A DNA stretch of 41,506 bases from Gammaproteobacteria bacterium (GTDB lineage Bacteria > Pseudomonadota > Gammaproteobacteria > Steroidobacterales > Woeseiaceae). Made by a program: the position numbers and the translations under genes. This document shows, piece by piece, positions 32,599 through 40,602 of the stretch. Under the pieces are notes generated by a model that was not told where the DNA came from, made no database searches, and was given only the letters and a program-made list of their open reading frames with translations. Every line of letters begins with the position of its first letter. Within the stretch, counting starts at the first letter, position 1. Where the stretch lies: positions 1-41,506 of the forward strand of contig JAOTVR010000025.1 of assembly GCA_029863305.1 (NCBI GenBank). Reading direction: 5' to 3'.

Positions 32599-34293
32599 AT
32601 GTCGCCAGGTTCACTCCGGCAAAAAGCGCGAATCGATCGTGATGCTATGGGCAACCGGCACGAACGGCGCGGCGCTTTTTACCCAGCTTTCCTCCTGCCG
32701 CTGCTGCTTGGTGCATGTGCGAACACGCAAACTGTGGATCTGTCCTCGGGTCATCTGCTCCATGAATTGCCGCCCGCTGCCCAAGAGGCACCGATCGTGG
32801 TGGATGTGCCGCCGGCGCCAGAACCGGAGAAATTGCCGGCAGTTGAGACCTATACGGTCGTCGTAAAGGAATTACCCGTTGTTGACCTGTTGTTCTCGCT
32901 TGCACGCGATGCGGGTCTCGATATCGACTTGCAGGCGTCCGCCGACAAGACGGTCACACTGAATGCTGTCAACCGGCCCTTGCAGGAGATTCTGAGTCGA
33001 ATCGCCGAGCAGGCGCAGCTGCGTTATCAGTTGCGTGGTTCGAATTTGATTGTTCAGGACGATCTGCCTTACTGGCACAACTATCTGGTCGACTACGTCA
33101 ACATTGCCCGGTCAAGCGTCGGCGAAGTTGGCGTGGCGACGCAAATCGCGACGTCGGGCGGCAGCGTTGGCGAGCAATCCGGTCAGCGAGGCGACGGGCA
33201 GGGTAATACTTCAAAAACGACGGTGAAAAGTAACTCAGAAAACGACTTCTGGGCTGCACTCGAGGAAGGACTGACATCGATTATTGGAGCCATACGCGAT
33301 CCGGCCGCCACCTTCCCGCAGGACAACGATCCGGTCATTACCAACCCGATGTCCAGCGTTGTGACCGTATTCGGAACACAAAAGGCGCACGCCCGTGTGC
33401 AGCGGTATCTCGACAGAATCATGATGAACTCGCAACGCCAGGTACTCATCGAAATGACGATTGTGGAGGTTGAGCTGAGTGACAACTTTCAGGCAGGGGT
33501 CGATTGGCAGAAGATTTCGGAGTCGGCCAGCGGCAACAATGATTTCTCGGTGCAGACCGATTTGCTGGGTGGCGATCTCAACCTGGCGCCCTTCGTGTCA
33601 CTGAGCTTCGACGATATTGACGTTTTTGGCAGCAACATCGCAGCGGCCGTCAGAATGCTGCAGCAATTTGGCGACACCAAAGTGCTGTCTAGCCCGAAAA
33701 TCATGGCTTTGAATAATCAGACGGCATTGCTCAAGGTCGTCAACGAAAAAGTATTCTTTACCGTGGAACTTGATGTGCGCGAAGCAACAGCGGATATCCC
33801 TGAGCGACGAACGTTCACGAGTGAACTGCATACCGTCCCGGTCGGCCTGGTGATGAGCGTCACACCGCAAATCAGCGAGGGCGGTTTCGTCAGCATCAAC
33901 ATTCGTCCGACGATCAGCCGGATAACGGGATTCGCCGTTGATCCGGCACCGCGTCTGGCCGGCGCTGATTTTGACAATCTGATCCCGGAAATTCAGGTCC
34001 GAGAGATTGAATCGCTGCTGCAAGTCATGGACGGACGGACGGTCGTGTTGGGCGGCCTCATGCAGAACGAGCAGGTGAGTGCCAAAGATGGCGTGCCCGG
34101 CCTCTCCCGAATTCCCGGAGTTGGCAGGTTATTTTCCTACACGCGTGACAATCTGATTAAGACTGAGCTCGTAATCTTCCTGAAACCGACGATCATCAGG
34201 AACGGCACGCCGCCAGCGGGTAGTCCGGAAATCGGTGATTACTACGAGATTCCGGTGGGCCCTCAGGCTATCAGTCAGACCGACTATCGATAA
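32599..34293 (+). CDS. mshL: MSHA-like pilus secretin (outer-membrane lipoprotein)
   Basis: Outer-membrane pore for the pilus. It has 564 residues from ATG 32599, which has AAGGG at 32585-32589. ATG 32647 is an alternative with no ribosome site but a shorter n-region. A lipoprotein signal ends in LLLGAC. An N0/STN-like domain follows (VKELPVVDLLFSLARDAGLDIDL), then a low-complexity linker and the secretin domain: QVLIEMTIVEVELSDNFQAG, TKVLSSPKIMALNNQTALL, VGLVMSVTPQISEGGFVSI and the closing VLGGLMQNE with GLSRIPGVGRLFSY. Upstream in-frame codons reach into the channel gene and are rejected. Confidence 0.93.
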   Translation: MSPGSLRQKARIDRDAMGNRHERRGAFYPAFLLPLLLGACANTQTVDLSSGHLLHELPPAAQEAPIVVDVPPAPEPEKLPAVETYTVVVKELPVVDLLFSLARDAGLDIDLQASADKTVTLNAVNRPLQEILSRIAEQAQLRYQLRGSNLIVQDDLPYWHNYLVDYVNIARSSVGEVGVATQIATSGGSVGEQSGQRGDGQGNTSKTTVKSNSENDFWAALEEGLTSIIGAIRDPAATFPQDNDPVITNPMSSVVTVFGTQKAHARVQRYLDRIMMNSQRQVLIEMTIVEVELSDNFQAGVDWQKISESASGNNDFSVQTDLLGGDLNLAPFVSLSFDDIDVFGSNIAAAVRMLQQFGDTKVLSSPKIMALNNQTALLKVVNEKVFFTVELDVREATADIPERRTFTSELHTVPVGLVMSVTPQISEGGFVSINIRPTISRITGFAVDPAPRLAGADFDNLIPEIQVREIESLLQVMDGRTVVLGGLMQNEQVSAKDGVPGLSRIPGVGRLFSYTRDNLIKTELVIFLKPTIIRNGTPPAGSPEIGDYYEIPVGPQAISQTDYR

Positions 34294-34304
34294 GCGGGAA
34301 GGCC

Positions 34305-35030
34305 ATGAAAAGTCCCCTCGTAGAAGCACTTCGGCAGGCAAGCGACAGCAAACCACCAACGGAACAGGAAGCGCCGGTGGCTGAAGAAGGCGCGGTCGCG
34401 GAGCCGGTCGAGGCGGCTAAAGCCGAACAGTCGTCGGACGTCGACGACTTGCAGCTGCTGCACGCGACAGGTGTGTTGCAAGATCACGGCCCTGGCATAT
34501 TGCCGATCGACGGTCCCGGCATTTTGCCGATCGACGGTCCTGGCATATTGCCAATCAATGATCGCAGCGGTCCTTCCGCGGTTGATACTGATGCCGAACT
34601 GTACGAAACCATGGCCCTGCAGGTCGCAGCCGACGAGCCGGGCAGCCCGGCAATTGCTGAGCAATCTGTGGACACTGCGCCCTATCCGGCTGTATCGCAT
34701 TCGGACGGGCGCATGGGGATTTCCCGACCTGGCATTTATGCACCGTTAATGTGCGTCGCACTGGCGGCCACTGCGGCCGCGATAAATTTCGCATATCAAA
34801 GTGCCGGGGGCGGCTACGACAATTCCGAGCTGACCTCGCTATCGTCACAAACAGGGGCATCTGACAAAGAGGACGAGATGGGAAGTGCCGGATCGGATCG
34901 ACCCATGAACCGGTTCGAACTAATCGTCGGACCGCAAACGGTGTCTCCTGACAATGCCCGGATTGAATCAGCACGCTTGCAGTCTGCGACTGACGCGCTG
35001 TTACCTGACACGGAGAATCTGGGTCGATGA
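34305..35030 (+). CDS. Uncharacterised pilus-locus membrane protein with octapeptide repeats
   Basis: A 241-residue protein at the position of MshM/MshN in Vibrio, but with neither an AAA domain nor tetratricopeptide repeats. The N-terminal 50 residues are acidic and Ala/Pro/Glu-rich. Residues 62-85 are three copies of the octapeptide GPGILPI(D/N). A single membrane segment lies at about 144-164 (IYAPLMCVALAATAAAINFA), with a Ser/Gly/Asp-rich periplasmic C terminus. This predicts an inner-membrane protein with a cytoplasmic repeat region. It may link secretin or ATPase to the platform. It overlaps mshE by four bases and is probably co-translated. I do not recognise a family. Confidence 0.8.
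   Translation: MKSPLVEALRQASDSKPPTEQEAPVAEEGAVAEPVEAAKAEQSSDVDDLQLLHATGVLQDHGPGILPIDGPGILPIDGPGILPINDRSGPSAVDTDAELYETMALQVAADEPGSPAIAEQSVDTAPYPAVSHSDGRMGISRPGIYAPLMCVALAATAAAINFAYQSAGGGYDNSELTSLSSQTGASDKEDEMGSAGSDRPMNRFELIVGPQTVSPDNARIESARLQSATDALLPDTENLGR
34488..34559 (+). repeat. 24-bp tandem repeat, three copies
   Basis: Three consecutive 24-base units encode GPGILPID, GPGILPID and GPGILPIN. The first two differ by a few silent bases, and the third has diverged at its end. Such in-frame tandem repeats can vary in copy number between strains. Confidence 0.95.
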
Positions 35031-36754
35031 CGACAATCACGGTACGCAAGCTGACACCCGAAGAGCCTGCTTTGCCGCTCGGCGAACGCCTGATAGCGGC
35101 GGGCTTGATAAGTCGGGACCAATTGCACGTCGCTCTCAAAGAGCAGAGTCGCCGTGATGAGCCGCTGGGCCGCATTCTGGTAAAACTCGGCCTGATTTCC
35201 GAAGGCATGTTACGCGACACGCTTGGGGAGTCGCTCGGGCACGACAGTATCGACCTGTCGACAGTGATTCCGGATCCGGACGCGTTGCAGATGGTGCCCA
35301 AGAATATTGCGCGGCGTTACAGCATGCTGCCAATTAACTTCGACAAGAATGAAAAAGTCCTGACGCTGGCGATGGCGGATACCTTCAACGTTGTCGCGAT
35401 GGACCAGATTGCCGCGCTGCTTGGCGCTGGTGTCGGCATCGCCACGCTCGTTGCGGGGGAGGCCGAAATCGAAGCGGCGATCGAGCAGTTTTACAAATTC
35501 GAATTGTCGATTCAGGGAATCCTGCACGAAATCGATACGGGCGAGGTCGATCAGCTCAATCGCGCCGTTGAAAATGAAGAATACAATCATCCGCTGATTC
35601 GTCTCGTCGACGCTATTCTTGCAGATGCCGTAAAGCGCGACACATCGGACATCCATCTGGAGCCCGAGGAAGGTTTCCTGCGCGTTCGTTATCGCATCGA
35701 TGGCGTGCTGCGACAGGTCATGGCATTACATCGGAGCTACTGGCCAGGAATGGTCGTGCGGCTCAAGGTCATGGCCAAAATGAACATCGCGGAAACGCGC
35801 GCACCCCAGGATGGCAGAATTTCACTGACACTGGCAGGCAGACCTATCGACTTTCGCGTTGCCTGCCAACAAACGACGCATGGCGAGAACTTCGTACTGC
35901 GTGTCCTCGACCGACAAAAGGGTATCGTGCCGCTCGAGAAACTGAATCTCGAGAAAAATACACTGATGTCGCTGCAGGTCATGATGGCGCGGCCTGAGGG
36001 TATCATCCTCGTTACCGGACCAACCGGCAGCGGCAAGACGACAACCCTGTATTCGATGCTCAATTGGCGGAATGACGAGGCAGTGAACATCATGACGCTG
36101 GAGGACCCGGTCGAATACCCAATGAACATGATCCGCCAGACTTCGCTGAATGAGGCTGCGAAGCTCGACTTCGCAAACGGCATTCGCTCAATGATGAGGC
36201 AGGATCCGGATGTCATTCTCGTCGGCGAAATTCGTGATGAAGAGACAGCGGAAATGGCGTTTCGCGCGGCGATGACAGGTCATCAGGTGTTTTCGACGCT
36301 GCATACCAATTCCGCGCTGGGCGCGATACCGAGATTGATCGATATCGGCGTCAAGCCGCAAATCATGGCAGGCAACATTATCGGCATCGTCGCGCAACGG
36401 CTGGTGCGCCGCCTCTGCCGGCACTGCAAACAGGCGCATGCGCCTGATGAGACGGAGCGCCGATTGCTGGGGATTTCGAGCAACAAGCCGATCTTGCTGT
36501 ACAAGGAGCAGGGCTGCGATGCCTGCAATTTCATGGGTTACAAGGGTCGTCTCGCCGTTATCGAAGTCCTGAAAATGAACGAAGGGATGGACGAGATGAT
36601 TGCACGCGACGCGACGCGCAGAGAAATGCACGAAGCGGCGGTCAAGGCCGGCTTTAAAGACCTTGCTGAAGACGCCGTGCGTCACGTACTAAACGGGATG
36701 ACGAGTCTCTCCGAGATATCACGGGTCGTGGATCTGACCGCAAGGGTGGGCTGA
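35027..36754 (+). CDS. mshE: Pilus extension ATPase with c-di-GMP-binding-type N domain
   Basis: Hexameric assembly ATPase. The 575 residues begin with a duplicated MshEN pattern (about 17-70): PLGERLIAAGLISRDQL and PLGRILVKLGLISEGML, the motif that binds c-di-GMP in Vibrio MshE. The leading Arg of the usual RLG is Pro in both halves here. Walker A is GPTGSGKTT (331-339). Walker B and the Asp/His boxes are in EDPVEYPMNM, QDPDVILVGEIRD and TGHQVFSTLHTN. A zinc-type CRHC and CDAC pair lies near residues 465 and 504. This supports a c-di-GMP link to pilus extension, pending the Arg change. Confidence 0.94.
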   Translation: MTTITVRKLTPEEPALPLGERLIAAGLISRDQLHVALKEQSRRDEPLGRILVKLGLISEGMLRDTLGESLGHDSIDLSTVIPDPDALQMVPKNIARRYSMLPINFDKNEKVLTLAMADTFNVVAMDQIAALLGAGVGIATLVAGEAEIEAAIEQFYKFELSIQGILHEIDTGEVDQLNRAVENEEYNHPLIRLVDAILADAVKRDTSDIHLEPEEGFLRVRYRIDGVLRQVMALHRSYWPGMVVRLKVMAKMNIAETRAPQDGRISLTLAGRPIDFRVACQQTTHGENFVLRVLDRQKGIVPLEKLNLEKNTLMSLQVMMARPEGIILVTGPTGSGKTTTLYSMLNWRNDEAVNIMTLEDPVEYPMNMIRQTSLNEAAKLDFANGIRSMMRQDPDVILVGEIRDEETAEMAFRAAMTGHQVFSTLHTNSALGAIPRLIDIGVKPQIMAGNIIGIVAQRLVRRLCRHCKQAHAPDETERRLLGISSNKPILLYKEQGCDACNFMGYKGRLAVIEVLKMNEGMDEMIARDATRREMHEAAVKAGFKDLAEDAVRHVLNGMTSLSEISRVVDLTARVG

Positions 36755-36758
36755 TACG

Positions 36759-37961
36759 ATGCCGTCGTATAGCTACAGGGCCGTCGATCCGAGTGGTTGT
36801 GTCATCGAGGGCAACCTTGAGGCCAATAGTGTGCATGCGCTGGAAACACAGTTACGGCAGGCGGATATCGAATTGTTGCGCTGTGCAGAACGCAGTAGCC
36901 GGCGCTTCGGCATCAAGGGTGGCGTAAAGCGTAAGGATCTGATTGGTTTTTGTTATCACATGGAGCAAATGACCCGCGCAGGGCTGCCGATTCTCGAGGC
37001 ATTGGCCGATCTGCGCGACAGTGTCGACAATCCGCTGTTCAAGGAAGTCATTGGTAACCTGATCTCGGCTGTGGAAGTCGGCAAGACCTTGTCGCAGGCC
37101 CTGGCGGAGTATCCACAGGTTTTTGACGATGTCTTTGTCAGTCTGATTGCAGTTGGCGAAGAATCGGGCGAGTTGCCGGATGTGCTGCTGAAACTGACCG
37201 AATCGCTGAAGTGGCAGGATGAACTGATCGCCAAAGCGAAGACCGTCATAATCTATCCGGCATTCGTCGGAGTTGTAGTCCTCGGCGTCATGTTATTCAT
37301 GATGCTCTATGTCGTACCGCAAATGGTCGAGTTTATTCGCGAAATGGGCGAGGACTTGCCACTACACACGCGTGCGCTCATTGGTTTTTCCAATTTTCTT
37401 ATCAACCATTGGTGGTGGGCTGTGCCAATGCCATTCGTGTTGCTACTGGCCATCAGGCTGCAGGCACGAAGAGATGATGCGTTCCGGCTTGTGGTGGATG
37501 GCTGGAAACTCAAAGCCTGGTATATCGGTCCGGTATTGTCGAAGATCGTGCTGAGTCGGTTCGCAAGTTATTTTGCACTTTGTTATGGCGCTGGACTCGA
37601 TGTTATTTCTTCGCTGAAGATCAGTGAAAATATCGCTGGCAACGCGGTAATTCGCAAAGGCATACAGCAGATCTCCGCCGGAATTGCAGATGGCAATTCG
37701 TTGAGCGACAGCATTGAAGCGACAAATTTGTTTCCGGCGCTTGTTACTCGAATGGTCAAGATGGGCGAGTCGACAGGCGCCCTGGATAACGCACTGCTCA
37801 ATGTCAGCTATTTCTATGACCGTGAGGTAAACGAGTCGATAGATCGCCTCAAAGCAATGATCGAGCCGGCGATGACTGTCGTGTTGGGCGCGATCATGGG
37901 GTGGATCATGCTATCGGTACTCGGACCCATCTACGAAACAATCAGCAGCATAGGCATCTGA
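36759..37961 (+). CDS. mshG: Pilus assembly platform protein (GspF/PilC type)
   Basis: Inner-membrane platform that receives pilins and is turned by the ATPase. The 400 residues have the duplicated GspF domain: ITFCYH-like LIGFCYHMEQMTRAGLPILEAL in the first copy and SRFASYFALCYGAGLDVISSL in the second. Membrane segments lie near 165-190, 210-230 and 375-395. MPSYSYRAVDPSGCVIEG is the usual start. It follows mshE by four bases, as in MSHA loci. Confidence 0.94.
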   Translation: MPSYSYRAVDPSGCVIEGNLEANSVHALETQLRQADIELLRCAERSSRRFGIKGGVKRKDLIGFCYHMEQMTRAGLPILEALADLRDSVDNPLFKEVIGNLISAVEVGKTLSQALAEYPQVFDDVFVSLIAVGEESGELPDVLLKLTESLKWQDELIAKAKTVIIYPAFVGVVVLGVMLFMMLYVVPQMVEFIREMGEDLPLHTRALIGFSNFLINHWWWAVPMPFVLLLAIRLQARRDDAFRLVVDGWKLKAWYIGPVLSKIVLSRFASYFALCYGAGLDVISSLKISENIAGNAVIRKGIQQISAGIADGNSLSDSIEATNLFPALVTRMVKMGESTGALDNALLNVSYFYDREVNESIDRLKAMIEPAMTVVLGAIMGWIMLSVLGPIYETISSIGI

Positions 37962-37962
37962 G

Positions 37963-39555
37963 ATGGTGGCGAGGCGCGCATTCTATGTCACGCAGGACTC
38001 TCTTGCGATATGGCACCACGACAAGTCGGAGTTGCAAGAGGTCGAAGTGTTCCCCGCCGACGATACCGGTCTGCGGAGATTCGACGCTTATCTGGCAGCA
38101 AACCATGCGCAACCGTGCTTCGTCTTAATGGATGTCATCGAAGAAGAATTTGCCCCTGATACGATACCCAGGCTTGGAATGCGTGACCGTGCGGCGCTCA
38201 CACAACGCAGGTTACAACGCAAATTCCCGGGTACACCTTACCGACTGCCTGTGTATCAGGGACGCAAATCACGCAGTTCTGATGAAGCCGTTGTTGTACA
38301 CAGCGCGATTTCAAATAACGAGTTACTGGATCCGTGGCTGCAGATTATCTTACGACATGAGGTAGCACTGACTGGCATATTCTCTGTGCCACTGCTGGCT
38401 CCGGATTTGCTTGGCTGTCTGCGCAAGACGGCATTGCCCGCCTTGCTGATCACTCAGCATCAGAGCGACAGATTGCGCCAGGCCTTCATGCAGAATGGCC
38501 AGGTACAGAGTGCGCGCCTGTCACAGTGCATGCCGATATCAGACGAAGAATACCCACAATTTGTGCTGACAGAGATCGGCCGCAGCCGCCGCTACCTCGA
38601 ACGTACTCGTCTGCTCAGCAGCATGGAACAACTTGACGTCTACATTGTCGCCGACTCAAATCTGGCAGAACGGATACTCGCATGCGCACAGAGCGATAGC
38701 CCTTTACAGATTCACTTCATTAAGCCGGAAGCCGCTGCGAAACGGGTCGGCATTCGTACAGTACCCAGACCGGACAATCTTGAAACCCTGTATCTGGCCA
38801 CATCATTTCGCCGGCGGCCAAAGCACAGTTACGCCGTTTCCGGCGAGGAACGTTTCTGGCGCATGCGACGATTGCGCGGCGCTATCATCGGTGTTGCCCT
38901 CAGCGTCGCTGCAGCATGCTCTGTCGCATCGGGTCTGCACCTGAGCGAAGCGTGGCTGATAAAACGACAATCGGCCGAAATTGACAGGCAATATTCGCAA
39001 CTGAGTGAAGCGTTTCGCCGTGAGAATGAGCGTCTCGACCCAATCGAAGCAGACTCTCACGAGATGAAACTCGCGGTTGATACGGGAGACTTCATCTTGT
39101 CGAATCGCCTGCCGGTACCCTGGGTAATGCAGCAACTCGGATTCGTGATGGGGAATTACCCTGATGTAAGAATCCTGACGCTGAACTGGTCTGCAGAATC
39201 GGCCGCGTTGGATACTCCGTCGCGTCGGCAGCGAGGTGACGAACCGATGCCGGTGCCTGTGCCCGGCGTTACCGCAATCAATGCCAGCGTGATCGCTGAT
39301 ATTGCGCCGTTTGACGGCGATATGCGCAAGGCTTTCGCACGCATCGACGAACTCGTCGAAGAACTGGAGGAACGAACCGCTTTCAGCCATGTTGTCGCGG
39401 TAGAGTATCCTCTCGACGCTCGGCCGCAATCGTCCATCTCCGGTGAAATAGTCGGCAAACATGAAAATGGTACTGCCCGTTTTCGGCTGCAACTGAGATT
39501 CCCGATAGAACCGGCAACAGAAAATACGTCAGAGGCAAGCGATGAGTCGGTTTAG
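37963..39555 (+). CDS. PilM/PilN-like pilus assembly protein (MshI position)
   Basis: A 530-residue protein with a long N-terminal cytoplasmic region (about 1-290), one membrane segment at about 305-325 (AIIGVALSVAAACSVASGL), a coiled coil and a periplasmic PilN-like domain. The N part resembles a conserved group found in beta- and gammaproteobacterial pilus clusters (FYVTQDSLAIWHHD, VLMDVIEEEFAPDTIP, GTPYRLPVYQGR, IGRSRRYLERTRLL), which I recognise from memory but which has no established function. It may be a degenerate PilM/GspL fold without clear ATP-binding motifs. It follows mshG by one base and overlaps the next gene by 14 bases, so the order is platform, PilM/N, PilO, PilP-like. Confidence 0.8.
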   Translation: MVARRAFYVTQDSLAIWHHDKSELQEVEVFPADDTGLRRFDAYLAANHAQPCFVLMDVIEEEFAPDTIPRLGMRDRAALTQRRLQRKFPGTPYRLPVYQGRKSRSSDEAVVVHSAISNNELLDPWLQIILRHEVALTGIFSVPLLAPDLLGCLRKTALPALLITQHQSDRLRQAFMQNGQVQSARLSQCMPISDEEYPQFVLTEIGRSRRYLERTRLLSSMEQLDVYIVADSNLAERILACAQSDSPLQIHFIKPEAAAKRVGIRTVPRPDNLETLYLATSFRRRPKHSYAVSGEERFWRMRRLRGAIIGVALSVAAACSVASGLHLSEAWLIKRQSAEIDRQYSQLSEAFRRENERLDPIEADSHEMKLAVDTGDFILSNRLPVPWVMQQLGFVMGNYPDVRILTLNWSAESAALDTPSRRQRGDEPMPVPVPGVTAINASVIADIAPFDGDMRKAFARIDELVEELEERTAFSHVVAVEYPLDARPQSSISGEIVGKHENGTARFRLQLRFPIEPATENTSEASDESV

Positions 39556-40171
39556 CCTTGACTGGCGCTTCTTGCTGCGCCACACCTTACTGCCGGCAGC
39601 GACGGCTGGTGTTGCGATCATCTTGCTGGGAAGCAGTATCTGGTTTCGTGGCGAACAGTCGCTGCTTCTCGAGCAGGTGAGTGCTAATCAAGCGGCCGTC
39701 CACAGAGACTATGAAGCATTGGTCTATCGTCGCAGGCTTGTCGAACGATATCACCGGCGATACGAGTCATTCCGTGAGCTCGGATTCATAGGATTGGAGA
39801 GTCGGCTCGATTGGGTCGAGACCTTGCGCAAGACTTCGGTTGCGCTGACATTGCCGCACGTGAGCTACGCCATTGAGCCGCAGTTGCAGGTTGTCGCGCC
39901 TGTCGAATCGATCATGGCGGGAGAGGATATTCAGATTCACCTGAGTCGCTTGTCGTTGGAAGCTGGCCTGGTACATGAGTTCGATCTGCTGCGATTCGTG
40001 GACGAGTTACAGCGAAATGCGCCCGGCCTGATCAAGATTGATAGCTGCGATATGACGTGGCAGGGCGAGCGCGGAAGATCGCTCAGTGTCGGCGCGAACA
40101 TCCTGGCGAAATGCTCAATACATATTTTCAGCGTCATTACGTCCGACGTTTTCGATGGGGCAGCGACATGA
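39542..40171 (+). CDS. PilO-like pilus alignment protein (MshJ position)
   Basis: A 209-residue inner-membrane protein with one N-terminal membrane helix (about 16-34, LPAATAGVAIILLGSSIWF), a coiled coil (about 40-75) and a periplasmic domain with LRFVDELQRNAPGLIKIDSC. The helix, coiled coil and ferredoxin-like layout is that of PilO/MshJ. The sequence is otherwise weakly conserved. The ATG overlaps the upstream gene by 14 bases and the stop overlaps the downstream start by four. Confidence 0.78.
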   Translation: MSRFSLDWRFLLRHTLLPAATAGVAIILLGSSIWFRGEQSLLLEQVSANQAAVHRDYEALVYRRRLVERYHRRYESFRELGFIGLESRLDWVETLRKTSVALTLPHVSYAIEPQLQVVAPVESIMAGEDIQIHLSRLSLEAGLVHEFDLLRFVDELQRNAPGLIKIDSCDMTWQGERGRSLSVGANILAKCSIHIFSVITSDVFDGAAT

Positions 40172-40602
40172 TGAAAAAGACGCTGCTTTGGTCGTTGATT
40201 GTGTTGCTTCATCCTCTGGTATCAGCCGCCGAAGATAATGCTGTATATGAATCATTGCGCGGGGTCCGGATAGGCCGTGTGTTTTTTACGCAGATTGAGC
40301 GCGACTTGCTGGATGCCCGGCGACTTATCGAGCCATCCGGAGGCGCTGTCGAAGAAGTGAATCGCGATGCTCCGGTAAGAACCAGGCCACGCGCCTCTGC
40401 CGGCTACATCATCGGGCGTCAGGGTCGCTCACAGGTCTGGAAAGACGGAGATTTCGTGGAAATCAGCAGGGACCCGGAAATCTCCGTGTCCTTTCCCGGG
40501 GACGTGAAGATCACTCGCCATGCTGCAAGGGACAAGCCCACCAACAGCAAGGAAAGGGTTCTTACTCGCAGCGAGCAGCTTGCGGAAGATGATGATGGCT
40601 AG
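40168..40602 (+). CDS. Small periplasmic pilus protein (MshK/PilP position)
   Basis: A 144-residue secreted protein. The signal peptide is MKKTLLWSLIVLLHPLVSAAE. The mature part contains IGRVFFTQIERDLLDARR, then a spaced SAGYIIGRQGRSQVWKDGD, a pattern I recognise from small proteins in beta- and gammaproteobacterial pilus clusters (FF.p.ER..LD..R and G.v.R..GrS.vW.nG). Start ATG 40168 overlaps the PilO-like stop; ATG 40171 is equally possible. The role is likely that of MshK or PilP, bridging the PilN/O dimer and the secretin. Confidence 0.78.
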   Translation: MMKKTLLWSLIVLLHPLVSAAEDNAVYESLRGVRIGRVFFTQIERDLLDARRLIEPSGGAVEEVNRDAPVRTRPRASAGYIIGRQGRSQVWKDGDFVEISRDPEISVSFPGDVKITRHAARDKPTNSKERVLTRSEQLAEDDDG

